Positions 52,236 through 60,719 of a stretch of 64,000 nucleotides of DNA are shown here, piece by piece. The stretch's first letter is position 1, and each line of letters opens with the position of its first letter. This stretch comes from an uncultured Acidobacteriota bacterium. GTDB taxonomy: Bacteria > Acidobacteriota > Blastocatellia > Pyrinomonadales > Pyrinomonadaceae. The position numbers and the translations under genes are program-made. A model generated the notes under the pieces. That model did not search any database and was not told the origin of the DNA. It was given only the letters and a program-made list of their open reading frames with translations. The stretch lies in assembly GCA_937859595.1 (NCBI GenBank), contig CALMAH010000024.1:62001-126000 (forward strand), given 5' to 3'.

Positions 52236-53969
52236 ATGAGATCCACGATATCCAAAGGTAAGTCCTCTTTCGCAGTAGTTCTAGTCGCTCTTTTTGTTCT
52301 CAGTCCTCAGCTGGTTCGACCTCAAACCATTCTTGAAACGAATCGCGGCAAATATGCGATGGTGGCTTCCCAGCATGAACTCGCCTCGAAGATCGGGGTG
52401 GACATCATGAGAAAGGGCGGGAACGCGGTTGACGCAGCAATCGCCGTCGGCATAGCGCTTGCGGTCCTGTATCCTGAAGCGGGAAATATCGGAGGCGGCG
52501 GCTTTATGCTTATCCGAAAGAAAGACGGGAGCACCTTCGCACTCGATTATCGGGAGATGGCTCCTGCGGCCGCTCACCGGGATATCTTTGTGGACGAGGA
52601 TGGAAATGTAATTCGCGGCGAAGGTGGTTCGACGATCGGTTATCGAGCTTCCGGGGTGCCGGGGACCCTTGCAGGATTCGATCACGCACACCGAAGATAT
52701 GGTTCAGGTAAGGTGAAATGGGCGGAGCTTGTAGAACCGGCGCGGAAGCTGGCTGAGGATGGCTACATTCTTTCGCATAGACTTGCCGCACTCGCGATAG
52801 CGTACAAAGAGCATCTAGAAAAATATCCTGACAGCAAGAAGATCTTTCTCAACAACGGCGAATTTTACCAGGAAGGCGACCTCTTTAAGCAACCTGATCT
52901 GGCGCAGACACTGGGCAGGATAGAGCGCGAAGGCGCGACAGAGTTCTATACGGGACGAACCGCCCGACTGATCGCTGCCGATATGAAGGCGAACAACGGA
53001 CTAATAACGCTGGAAGATCTTAGGAACTACCGCGTTAGAGAGAGAGTTCCGATCAGGGGCACATATCGGGGCCACGAGATAATTTCGATGCCCCCGCCAA
53101 GCTCGGGTGGGATCGTAATGATGCAGGTGCTGGGTATGCTCGAGGCCTTTGACCTGCGGTCGATGGGTCATAATTCATCCGCAAAGTATCACCTTTACAT
53201 CGAGGCGTCGCGCCGAGCGTTCGCCGACAGGGCCGAGTATATGGCTGATCCCGATTTTGCTGATGTCCCCGTCAGTCAACTGCTTTCTACGAATTACATT
53301 GCTTCGCGCCGCGCCTCGATCGACGTGAAAAAGGCAACACCCAGCAAAGATATCCGGTTTGGGGATCCGGTAACCGGCGGGGGCAGCGATACGACGCACT
53401 ACACTGTAGTTGATCCAGAGGGGAATGTTGTCTCGAATACCTATACGATAAACGATCTTTATGGGTCGCGCGTCACTATTAAGGGGACGGGCATCCTGAT
53501 GAACGATGAAATGGATGATTTCTCCGCAAGGCCCGGTGTTCCGAATCTCTTTGGCCTGATACAGGGAGAAAGGAACAAGGTCGAAGGGGGAAAGCGCCCG
53601 CTTTCGTCGATGACACCCACGATCGTCCTTCGGAAAGACGGCTCCGTATGGTTCGCAGTTGGTGCACGAGGGGGTCCCCGGATCATTTCAGCCGTGATGC
53701 AAACGGTAATCAACATTATCGATCACGACATGCATATTCAGCAGGCGATTGACTCACCTCGAATACATCACCAGTGGCTGCCGGACGAAGTGTTTCATGA
53801 GCCGTTTGGTCTTTCGCCGGATACTATCGAGATATTGAAAGAAAAAGGGCATACGCTAGCCGCAAGGCCGGGAAATCTCGCCTCGGCAACTGGGATAATG
53901 ATCGGCGGGGATGGTACGCGGTTTGGGGCGATAGACTCAAGAAGCGACGGGGCTGCGGTCGGCTACTGA
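52236..53969 (+). CDS. ggt: Gamma-glutamyltransferase
   Basis: Periplasmic Ntn-hydrolase that cleaves gamma-glutamyl bonds of glutathione and analogues; self-processes at Thr. 577 residues: signal peptide (about 1-28), large subunit with ASQHELASKIGVDIMRKGGNAVDAAIA and GNIGGGGFML. The small-subunit start is predicted at Thr386 in SDTTHYTVVDPEGN. Later motifs are MNDEMDDFS, GKRPLSSMTPTIVL and GARGGPRI. Own transcription unit, divergent from the MscS gene and convergent with the zinc-ribbon pair. Confidence 0.95.
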   Translation: MRSTISKGKSSFAVVLVALFVLSPQLVRPQTILETNRGKYAMVASQHELASKIGVDIMRKGGNAVDAAIAVGIALAVLYPEAGNIGGGGFMLIRKKDGSTFALDYREMAPAAAHRDIFVDEDGNVIRGEGGSTIGYRASGVPGTLAGFDHAHRRYGSGKVKWAELVEPARKLAEDGYILSHRLAALAIAYKEHLEKYPDSKKIFLNNGEFYQEGDLFKQPDLAQTLGRIEREGATEFYTGRTARLIAADMKANNGLITLEDLRNYRVRERVPIRGTYRGHEIISMPPPSSGGIVMMQVLGMLEAFDLRSMGHNSSAKYHLYIEASRRAFADRAEYMADPDFADVPVSQLLSTNYIASRRASIDVKKATPSKDIRFGDPVTGGGSDTTHYTVVDPEGNVVSNTYTINDLYGSRVTIKGTGILMNDEMDDFSARPGVPNLFGLIQGERNKVEGGKRPLSSMTPTIVLRKDGSVWFAVGARGGPRIISAVMQTVINIIDHDMHIQQAIDSPRIHHQWLPDEVFHEPFGLSPDTIEILKEKGHTLAARPGNLASATGIMIGGDGTRFGAIDSRSDGAAVGY

Positions 53970-53980
53970 TCCAGATGGCC

Positions 53981-54517
53981 TTATTCAAGTTGCCTGGTCG
54001 TGTTTTCCACTACGCTACCGGGAGTCAGTTCCAGGTCGTTTGTGTCTCTCCACGAACCGGCCGCCGGTTTTGCATATGCGGAAACCGGGATCGCAGATGA
54101 CCCGGGAAGTGCCTTGTCCTCAAAAGCCGCGCTCCCCGGCAACGGCTGCCGAAGGTCTCCGCCTCTATCTGAAACATGCGGTCCGGTCGCTCCGGGCTCG
54201 AACATCAGAGCATACGCAACTCTGAGCAGGCCGCCCATGGTCAACATGATCGTTGCCAAAACCACCGCAAACGGCTCGGCATTCAGAGCAATACTGATCA
54301 AGGTCAGTACCGGTACCACCAGGAATACCAGAAGAAAGATAAACAGGCCCTGTAGTACTCCCCTCTTGCGTTTGGACAATCCCACGCCGGAATTGGTCTC
54401 CGGAAGTTCGCCGTTATTTGCGACAACATATGCAATTCCGCTGAGAAGAAATCCGCATCGGGAGCAATAGCGGATCGCATCCGAGAGTTGTTCTTGTCCG
54501 CATTTTGGACAATGCAT
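53981..54517 (-). CDS. Zinc-ribbon membrane protein, second of tandem pair
   Basis: 178 residues. An N-terminal zinc ribbon (CPKCGQ at 3-8, CSRCGF at 18-23) is followed by two hydrophobic helices (about 51-73 and 80-103) and a disordered tail. The tail ends with TPGSVVENTTRQLE, closely matching the upstream paralogue's HPGSVTEDTTKLL. The zinc ribbon is expected on the cytosolic side. Function unknown. Its ATG directly follows the stop of the upstream paralogue (TAGATG). Convergent with ggt. Confidence 0.8.
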   Translation of the reverse strand: MHCPKCGQEQLSDAIRYCSRCGFLLSGIAYVVANNGELPETNSGVGLSKRKRGVLQGLFIFLLVFLVVPVLTLISIALNAEPFAVVLATIMLTMGGLLRVAYALMFEPGATGPHVSDRGGDLRQPLPGSAAFEDKALPGSSAIPVSAYAKPAAGSWRDTNDLELTPGSVVENTTRQLE

Positions 54518-55078
54518 CTATTTATCCTCTTTTCTTAACAGTTTTGTGGTGTCTTCGGTAACACTTCCAGGATGAACGAGTTCACCGGTGTCTGGGGCTC
54601 TGATGTCACCCGGTGTGCCGGAGACATAGTCCCGTGCCGATGGAGTCCAGGTGGATCCCAACTCGCCTCTTGACTGTGTTCCGTAGAGCGAAGCGGGGGG
54701 AGGGAAGTGCTGAGGTAGCTCGAACTGGGTTCGCCTCGGGCCCTTTAACAGAAGGAGCGACGCAAGAAGGAGTATCAAGCCCCCAAAAACACCAAGTACG
54801 GCGGTAAAGGCCGGCAACTCGCCGAGATCGGCGATCGCGGACAATGGGGTAAGCAGAAATACGAAAATGAGAAACCAAAGAAGCGAAAAGACGAGGCCGT
54901 TCTTCCGGGTTAACCAAGTGTCAGGTCCCTTTTCGACCGCCTCTAATCTTGGAAGGGCGCCTCCATTTAGGATCAATTCAGCAACGAGCGCAAGCTGGAA
55001 GCCGCAGCGAGAGCAAAATCGCGTTTCGATGGAGACCTGTTTCTGGCCGCAGTTGGGACAATGCATACTTCTACCCAT
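54518..55078 (-). CDS. Zinc-ribbon membrane protein, first of tandem pair
   Basis: About 186 residues from ATG 55078 (MGRSMHCPNCGQ). ATG 55066 gives MHCPNCGQ, aligned with the paralogue start and equally possible. The layout is the same: zinc ribbon CPNCGQ and CSRCGF, two membrane helices near the middle (SLLWFLIFVFLLTPLSAI and VLGVFGGLILLLASLLLL), a Pro-rich tail, and HPGSVTEDTTKLL near the end. A tandem duplication with considerable divergence in the middle. Shared tail motif suggests a conserved contact or modification site. Confidence 0.8.
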   Translation of the reverse strand: MGRSMHCPNCGQKQVSIETRFCSRCGFQLALVAELILNGGALPRLEAVEKGPDTWLTRKNGLVFSLLWFLIFVFLLTPLSAIADLGELPAFTAVLGVFGGLILLLASLLLLKGPRRTQFELPQHFPPPASLYGTQSRGELGSTWTPSARDYVSGTPGDIRAPDTGELVHPGSVTEDTTKLLRKEDK

Positions 55079-55245
55079 CCGATCCAAAAAAGATTAAACG
55101 ATGCCCGCGAACCGAATGTTTCGGCTATGCTAACGTTTATACTGGCATTTCGCAATTTTGCGCCAAATCATTCTGACATATTCTATCCCCGCAACCGCTT
55201 AGGAATATCGCTAAAAGTTCGATAGTTGTGGGGGCTGATCGGAGT

Positions 55246-55719
55246 TTAACTCGAGATCTGCTGATCAATATTTCGATGTCCGAGGTTTGCCCTTGCGATC
55301 CCCAAAAGGTACCAGGATCTTGTCAGGGCTCTCAGCAATATCGTAAAGATTGGCATGATTTCGACCGGTGCCGGGGTCGTCTTTTGCAGATCGGCGTCCG
55401 TTTGCAATCGGCCGAAGACCTCTGACTGCCGCTTTTTCACGTCGTCCAGATAGGATAGTATCGACTGCCGGTCATTTAACGCTTCTGGAAGGGTCCATTC
55501 GAACGGGTCATCCCAAAGCCGCGTTGTCAGGCCGCCGAATACCTGCTCGACGACGGCAGCGGCCCTTACGACCGAAACAACCGGCGGAGTTTTCGGTGTG
55601 ATCTCGCCTTTGCCCCCATCTTCAAAGAGTGACCTTTCGGGCGAGTTCTCAACGATCGCGACCATTTCCTCATTTAGTTTGGTGAAACACTCCTCCAAAC
55701 GTTCGATCGTAAACCGCAT
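55246..55719 (-). CDS. Helical protein, DinB-like
   Basis: 157 residues starting MRFTIERLEECFTKL. Predicted all-helical bundle with a DinB-like outline (helix, long loop, helix with TLPEALNDRQSILSYLDDVKKRQSEVF). The triad of metal-binding His is not evident: only one His is seen, near the C-terminus in NLGHRN. It may therefore be a non-metal relative or an unrelated bundle. It stands alone between the zinc-ribbon pair and a terminator. Function unknown. Confidence 0.6.
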   Translation of the reverse strand: MRFTIERLEECFTKLNEEMVAIVENSPERSLFEDGGKGEITPKTPPVVSVVRAAAVVEQVFGGLTTRLWDDPFEWTLPEALNDRQSILSYLDDVKKRQSEVFGRLQTDADLQKTTPAPVEIMPIFTILLRALTRSWYLLGIARANLGHRNIDQQISS

Positions 55720-55885
55720 AAACGAAGATATCTCATCAAAAAGAATTCCAGCGATCGGATCTGCATATTCCTATGGACGTCTTTCGGGTCCGACGCATTA
55801 GCGAAAGAAAGTGGTTTCTCGAAAAGTCGTCGAGTCCACGAAATTAGAAGTTCCAGAACGAATAGCCCAAACGCAGCATTAAAAA

Positions 55886-55919
55886 GCCCTATGCCACGCA
55901 TCTTAACGCGGCGTAGGGC
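55886..55919 (-). terminator. Rho-independent terminator of OB-fold lipoprotein gene
   Basis: Long stem: GCCCTA...TAGGGC extended inward by a wobble and GCC/GGC pairs (55886-55919). On the minus strand it is followed by T5 (complement of 55881-55885). It lies 26 bases after the lipoprotein gene. Confidence 0.75.
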
Positions 55920-55944
55920 CTTTGTCATCCTTGATTGACGTATT

Positions 55945-56313
55945 TTACCGACGTCGGAATTTACGCTTCTTTTCCATCATTCCCAGGCCGAAGTTGCGTC
56001 CGCCGATGCTGACACCGCTACCGATACGGCCCTGCACGCCGATCTCAGCACCTCGATTCGGCACCACTTCGTCGGTGATGACCCAGATAGTTCCGGTCCC
56101 GTCGTCGACCTTATAGGCTCCACCCTTTAGCAGGCCAGGTATATTAAGCCCCCAACTATCCCGAACAACGCCCGCTACAGCTACGTCACGGTCGCTAAAG
56201 CGCGAAGGATCAGCGTTTATTTCGGCGATGCTAACCCTTTTGGGGCACGCAATCGCAAAAAAAGCGACGGACAATAGGCCGATGAATAAGAAATTCCTGG
56301 AAATGCTTTTCAT
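55945..56313 (-). CDS. OB-fold lipoprotein
   Basis: 122 residues. Signal peptide with a lipobox-like FAIAC (about 19-23), so Cys23 should be lipidated. The mature part is a small beta barrel: DRDVAVAGVVRDSW, GGAYKVDDGTGTIWVITDE and GAEIGVQGRIGSGV, the pattern of bacterial OB-fold proteins related to nucleic-acid-binding folds. The tail is basic (KKRKFRRR). Envelope protein of unknown role. Terminated by a strong hairpin. Confidence 0.8.
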   Translation of the reverse strand: MKSISRNFLFIGLLSVAFFAIACPKRVSIAEINADPSRFSDRDVAVAGVVRDSWGLNIPGLLKGGAYKVDDGTGTIWVITDEVVPNRGAEIGVQGRIGSGVSIGGRNFGLGMMEKKRKFRRR

Positions 56314-56450
56314 TTTGTCTCCTCAACTAAAAATGATATTCGGGAAGAGAACCAAAGACACAGATTCCGTTTGGCGGGAATAGTTTGCCATAATTTTACC
56401 GATCTGAGATTCTTAAAGGGTTCAAAAAAACGTTTTGCGGAGTTACCGGT

Positions 56451-57518
56451 ATGGTAAATGACCGGGTAAATACGGCACCTCTAAGCGTCATCTCAAATCT
56501 CGGGGAAGACATTTGGCATGGGCTGGAAGACCCAGGAGCATACGAATGGTGGCATTTCGACGCGATGTCGGACGATGGGCGCGAAGCAGTAGCCATTGTT
56601 TTTTCTGACAATTATATTTATGCGCCACGCGTTCCCCCTTTTTGGGACACCTGGGGGGCGATCGCCGGTAAAAGGTTCCCTGCGGTGTCTTTCGCCTATT
56701 TCCTTGACGGCCGATTGGTCTACAGATCGATTCGCGACCACATTAATTGCGATTTCGTGGCGGAAACGGATAGGCCCGGTTGTAGGGTCGGCGACTCCTC
56801 ATTTTCGTTTGATTCTGCCGCCTACGGGTCGGGCTACTTTGTGAGCATGGTGGTCCCGCTAGCCGGGGGTCGGACCCTAAAGGCCCAGCTCGAATGGCTT
56901 TCCATCGAATCAGATCTGAGTCTCGCAAGCGAAGAGGGGGCAATAACGGCGAGAGTGTGGAACGTGGTTGTGCCACGGTCCGACGTGAGCGGAAGGATCG
57001 ACGTTGAGGACCGCCGCGGCCGTCGGTTGGCGACACACCATTTTCGCGGCACCGGGTATCACGATCATCAGATCGACCGCCGGGGGCGGGAGGGCATCTC
57101 CGGGGAATGGTACTGGGGCAGGGCCCATTACTATGACTCGACCCTTGTTTTCGGAAGGTTGAGGGCAAGTGAGAACGACGATGGAGACTCGAACTTGATC
57201 GTCGTCAGAGACGGAGTGATCCGTCTGCGACGCGCCGCTACATTGGAGACGGAATTTTCAAGGGATATCCTTGGAATCCGGTATCCGGCAAGGTTTCGGC
57301 TGACCACGGACGAGGGCTTGCAAGTGAAATCGAAGACCATTAAGACAATACAATCGGGCTTTTATTTTCTCCGTTTCATTAATGAGATCACACTCATGCT
57401 TCGGGACGGCATTCCCAGAAAAACGCTGGGTATCGCGGAGTTCTATCCTCCGCGTGCCCGCTCGTCGAGATGGTTCGATCTGTTAAAGAAGCTTGGGCGG
57501 CGAAAGAAGCGGGCTTAA
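56451..57518 (+). CDS. CrtC/AttH-type lipocalin-like hydratase
   Basis: 355 residues of the carotenoid 1,2-hydratase (CrtC)/AttH double-lipocalin family. The N-terminal signature is DPGAYEWWHFDA, and a central His-rich site reads GTGYHDHQID followed by WYWGR. No signal peptide. CrtC hydrates the C1-C2 bond of acyclic carotenoids, but no crt gene is nearby and many homologues act on other isoprenoid-like lipids, so the substrate is open. C-terminus basic (KKLGRRKKRA). ATG 56451 assumed; no clear ribosome site. Confidence 0.75.
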   Translation: MVNDRVNTAPLSVISNLGEDIWHGLEDPGAYEWWHFDAMSDDGREAVAIVFSDNYIYAPRVPPFWDTWGAIAGKRFPAVSFAYFLDGRLVYRSIRDHINCDFVAETDRPGCRVGDSSFSFDSAAYGSGYFVSMVVPLAGGRTLKAQLEWLSIESDLSLASEEGAITARVWNVVVPRSDVSGRIDVEDRRGRRLATHHFRGTGYHDHQIDRRGREGISGEWYWGRAHYYDSTLVFGRLRASENDDGDSNLIVVRDGVIRLRRAATLETEFSRDILGIRYPARFRLTTDEGLQVKSKTIKTIQSGFYFLRFINEITLMLRDGIPRKTLGIAEFYPPRARSSRWFDLLKKLGRRKKRA

Positions 57519-57572
57519 ATCGTCTGTTTGAACGGTAGCGATCAAAAAACGAGCTATTCTGAGGTGGCCTTG

Positions 57573-57581
57573 TGATATAAT
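57573..57581 (+). promoter_or_regulatory. Extended -10 promoter of acnA
   Basis: TG-A-TATAAT, the same extended -10 form as in front of pilC. Predicted start near 57588 gives a leader of about 56 bases to the ATG at 57644. Confidence 0.55.
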
Positions 57582-57643
57582 TTCCAATTCAAACCCGAAG
57601 ATAGTGCAGTTTCTTGGCCGATAGGGAGCGCTTTGACCCGATT

Positions 57644-60532
57644 ATGCATCACGATCTGTTTAACACCCTTCAATCCTTTAAGACCGGCGACGGTTCAGAG
57701 GGCAATCTCTATTCTTTACCGAAGCTTGAAGATGCCGGGCTCGGCCCCATCTCTCGGCTTCCCTTGTCGATCAGGATCGTCCTTGAATCGGTCCTGAGAA
57801 ATTACGACGACGGTAGAAAAGTGTCGGAATCCAGCATCAGGCAGCTTGCCGGATGGAAACCGAATGAGGAGAGGACATCTGAGATCCCGTTCGTGGTGGC
57901 ACGTGTCGTACTGCAGGATTTTACAGGTGTACCGCTGCTCGTTGATCTTGCGGCAATGAGGTCGGCGGTTGAAAGAATCGGCCGAGATGTCAGCATCATC
58001 GAACCTCTGGTGCCGGTGGACCTTGTCATTGACCATTCGGTTCAGGTGGATTACGCCGGAAGCGAAGCGGCCTATCAGCGAAATATAGAAATGGAATTTC
58101 GCCGGAATGAACAGAGATACCGATTTTTGAAATGGGGAACGCAGGCGTTTAACGGCTTTCGTGTTGTGCCGCCGGGCATTGGCATTGTCCACCAGGTCAA
58201 CCTTGAATACCTTGCGAAGGGTGTCTTTGAGCGAAACGGTGTTTATTTTCCCGATACGTTGGTTGGTACGGATTCCCACACGACGATGATCAACGGGCTT
58301 GGCATCGTCGGTTGGGGCGTTGGTGGGATCGAGGCAGAGGCCGGAATGCTCGGGCAGCCGGTCTACTTTTTGACGCCGGATGTCGTAGGTGTACATCTTT
58401 CGGGCGAGCTGCCGAGCGGGGCTACGGCTACAGACCTCGTGCTTCGCATAACTGAAATGCTGCGGGAAGCGAAGGTGGTCGGCAAATTTGTAGAGTTCTT
58501 TGGCGAAGGTGCATCAAAGCTGAATGCCACGGACAGGGCTACGATAGCCAATATGGCCCCGGAATATGGCGCAACGATCGGATTCTTTGGTGTTGACGAG
58601 AAGACGTTGGATTATTTTGCAGCGACCGGACGCTCCAAAGAAGAGATCTCCACGATTAGGAGCTACTTTGAGGCACAAGACATGTACGGCATCCCGCAAG
58701 CGGGCGATGTCGATTATTCGGTTGTTTACGAACTCGATCTTGCCAGCATTGTCCCGTCGGTAGCCGGCCCAAAACGACCGCAGGACCGGATCGCGATGGC
58801 GGAACTCAGCGAGAAGTTCAGGGAACTGTTTGCGGCATCGGTCAGCGACGGAGGTTATGGAAAACCGGCCGAGGACCTTTCGAGGAGGTTTGGTGTTACT
58901 CTCTGCGGTCCGCCGGCTGACGAACCCGTCGGAGGCGGCGATCAAAGCAGTCGCAATTTGCCGATACTGGGCGATGTTGAGGCTAACGACGGCGTGAGTG
59001 TCGGTGGCGAAGTAGAGATGGTAAATAATCGTCCGACCCCGAACCCGGTTCCGGCATCTGTGGATTGTCCGCCAGCCCAGACCACGATCGGGCATGGCGA
59101 CGTGTTGATCGCAGCGATAACATCGTGCACGAATACGTCCAACCCGTCGGTGATGCTCGCGGCCGGTATCGTTGCGAAAAAGGCCAGCGAACGTGGATTG
59201 AAGGTACCGGTTTACGTTAAGACGTCGCTGGCACCAGGCTCGCGGGTCGTCACGGAATATCTCGAGAAGACAGGCCTGCAGCGATATCTTGACGACATAG
59301 GATTTAATTTGGTCGGCTACGGATGTACGACGTGTATTGGAAATTCCGGGCCACTGGATGCGGGAATAGAGAGCGAGGTCGTGGACAACGATATTGTTGC
59401 AGCGTCCGTTCTTTCGGGAAATCGCAATTTCGAGGCGCGAGTTCATCAGAACATCAAGGCGAATTTTCTAATGTCGCCGCCGCTGGTGGTCGCATATGCC
59501 CTCGCGGGGAGCGTATTGGCCGACCCGACAACAGAGCCGATCGGGATAGACGCCAATGGCAGCAACGTCTTTTTGAAGGACCTGTGGCCGACATCGGACG
59601 AGATAAAGGACGTATTGGAATCTGCGTTCGATCCCGAAACGTACAGGCGACTTTATGCAAATTTTGCCGAGCAGAATCCACTGTGGAACCAGATCGAATT
59701 CACGGCCGGAAAGGTCTATACATGGGACTCGGCGTCGACGTACATTCAGGAACCGCCGTATTTTAAAGACTTTTCAATGGAAGTAGGTGCGTTTTCGGAC
59801 TTTAAGAACGCAAGGGCGCTTGCGATATTTGGGGATTCGGTCACGACGGACCATATCTCACCTGCAGGTGCGATAAAGGGAAGTTCACCCGCAGGGCAAT
59901 ATCTACAGGAGCTCGGGGTTGAAACGCGAGACTTTAATTCGTACGGTTCCAGGCGAGGCAATGACAGAGTTATGATCCGTGGAACGTTTGCAAATGTCCG
60001 GATCAAGAATCAGATGGTGGCCCCTACGGAAGGGGGTTTTACGAGGTATCAGCCTGATGGCGAAGAGATGACCATCTACGAGGCCTCGGTCCGATATCAG
60101 GAAGAGGGAACTCCGCTGATAATATTTGCCGGGAAGGAATACGGTACGGGAAGTTCGCGTGATTGGGCCGCGAAAGGAACGCGGCTAATGGGTGTGAAGG
60201 CGGTCATCGCCGAGTCGTTTGAGCGGATCCACCGGTCAAATCTTGTAGGAATGGGAGTTTTACCGCTGCAGTTTAAGGACGGAGATTCAGTAGGATCTCT
60301 CCGCTTGAAGGGCGATGAAACATTTGAGATAGCTGGTCTCGAACGAGGAGAGGTTCGGCCGATGCAGGATGTGGAGCTGCGTATCATCGACAAAGATGGT
60401 GCTGAACGCGGAGTTCCGGTGACATTAAGGATAGATACTCCGATCGAAATAGAGTATTATATTTCAGGGGGTATTCTTCCTTTCGTTTTGAGGCAATTAT
60501 TGTCTGAGAACGAGGATGTCGCCTCAGCCTAA
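57644..60532 (+). CDS. acnA: Aconitate hydratase A
   Basis: TCA cycle [4Fe-4S] enzyme isomerising citrate and isocitrate. I use ATG 57644 ([12 protein letters not shown], 962 residues); a TTG at 57614 would add 10. Cluster cysteines: [11 protein letters not shown] and [14 protein letters not shown]. Other AcnA motifs: [38 protein letters not shown], the swivelling domain [12 protein letters not shown], and the [12 protein letters not shown] loop. An insertion of about 60 residues with disordered character (near 430-485, [12 protein letters not shown]...) interrupts the core compared with typical AcnA. Own promoter. Confidence 0.95.
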   Translation: MHHDLFNTLQSFKTGDGSEGNLYSLPKLEDAGLGPISRLPLSIRIVLESVLRNYDDGRKVSESSIRQLAGWKPNEERTSEIPFVVARVVLQDFTGVPLLVDLAAMRSAVERIGRDVSIIEPLVPVDLVIDHSVQVDYAGSEAAYQRNIEMEFRRNEQRYRFLKWGTQAFNGFRVVPPGIGIVHQVNLEYLAKGVFERNGVYFPDTLVGTDSHTTMINGLGIVGWGVGGIEAEAGMLGQPVYFLTPDVVGVHLSGELPSGATATDLVLRITEMLREAKVVGKFVEFFGEGASKLNATDRATIANMAPEYGATIGFFGVDEKTLDYFAATGRSKEEISTIRSYFEAQDMYGIPQAGDVDYSVVYELDLASIVPSVAGPKRPQDRIAMAELSEKFRELFAASVSDGGYGKPAEDLSRRFGVTLCGPPADEPVGGGDQSSRNLPILGDVEANDGVSVGGEVEMVNNRPTPNPVPASVDCPPAQTTIGHGDVLIAAITSCTNTSNPSVMLAAGIVAKKASERGLKVPVYVKTSLAPGSRVVTEYLEKTGLQRYLDDIGFNLVGYGCTTCIGNSGPLDAGIESEVVDNDIVAASVLSGNRNFEARVHQNIKANFLMSPPLVVAYALAGSVLADPTTEPIGIDANGSNVFLKDLWPTSDEIKDVLESAFDPETYRRLYANFAEQNPLWNQIEFTAGKVYTWDSASTYIQEPPYFKDFSMEVGAFSDFKNARALAIFGDSVTTDHISPAGAIKGSSPAGQYLQELGVETRDFNSYGSRRGNDRVMIRGTFANVRIKNQMVAPTEGGFTRYQPDGEEMTIYEASVRYQEEGTPLIIFAGKEYGTGSSRDWAAKGTRLMGVKAVIAESFERIHRSNLVGMGVLPLQFKDGDSVGSLRLKGDETFEIAGLERGEVRPMQDVELRIIDKDGAERGVPVTLRIDTPIEIEYYISGGILPFVLRQLLSENEDVASA

Positions 60533-60719
60533 CCCTTCTCGCTCGACCCCGAGTACTTACGCCATCAGGTTTCTTTGCGCACTTGAACTAAAGAAGTTTC
60601 GGACCATGGGCTTCTAACTCGTTCGGAGTTTTGTGCGGGAAATGTATGCCGTAACCTGATTTACCCCGAATTGCGGTTCGTATTGGCGTATTGTTGTTTT
60701 TATCAAGGAGTAAATTGTC

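Noticed and set aside
55674..55928. 84-codon minus-strand frame upstream of the DinB-like gene
   Set aside because: It begins inside the terminator hairpin of the lipoprotein gene and overlaps the next gene; no family resemblance.
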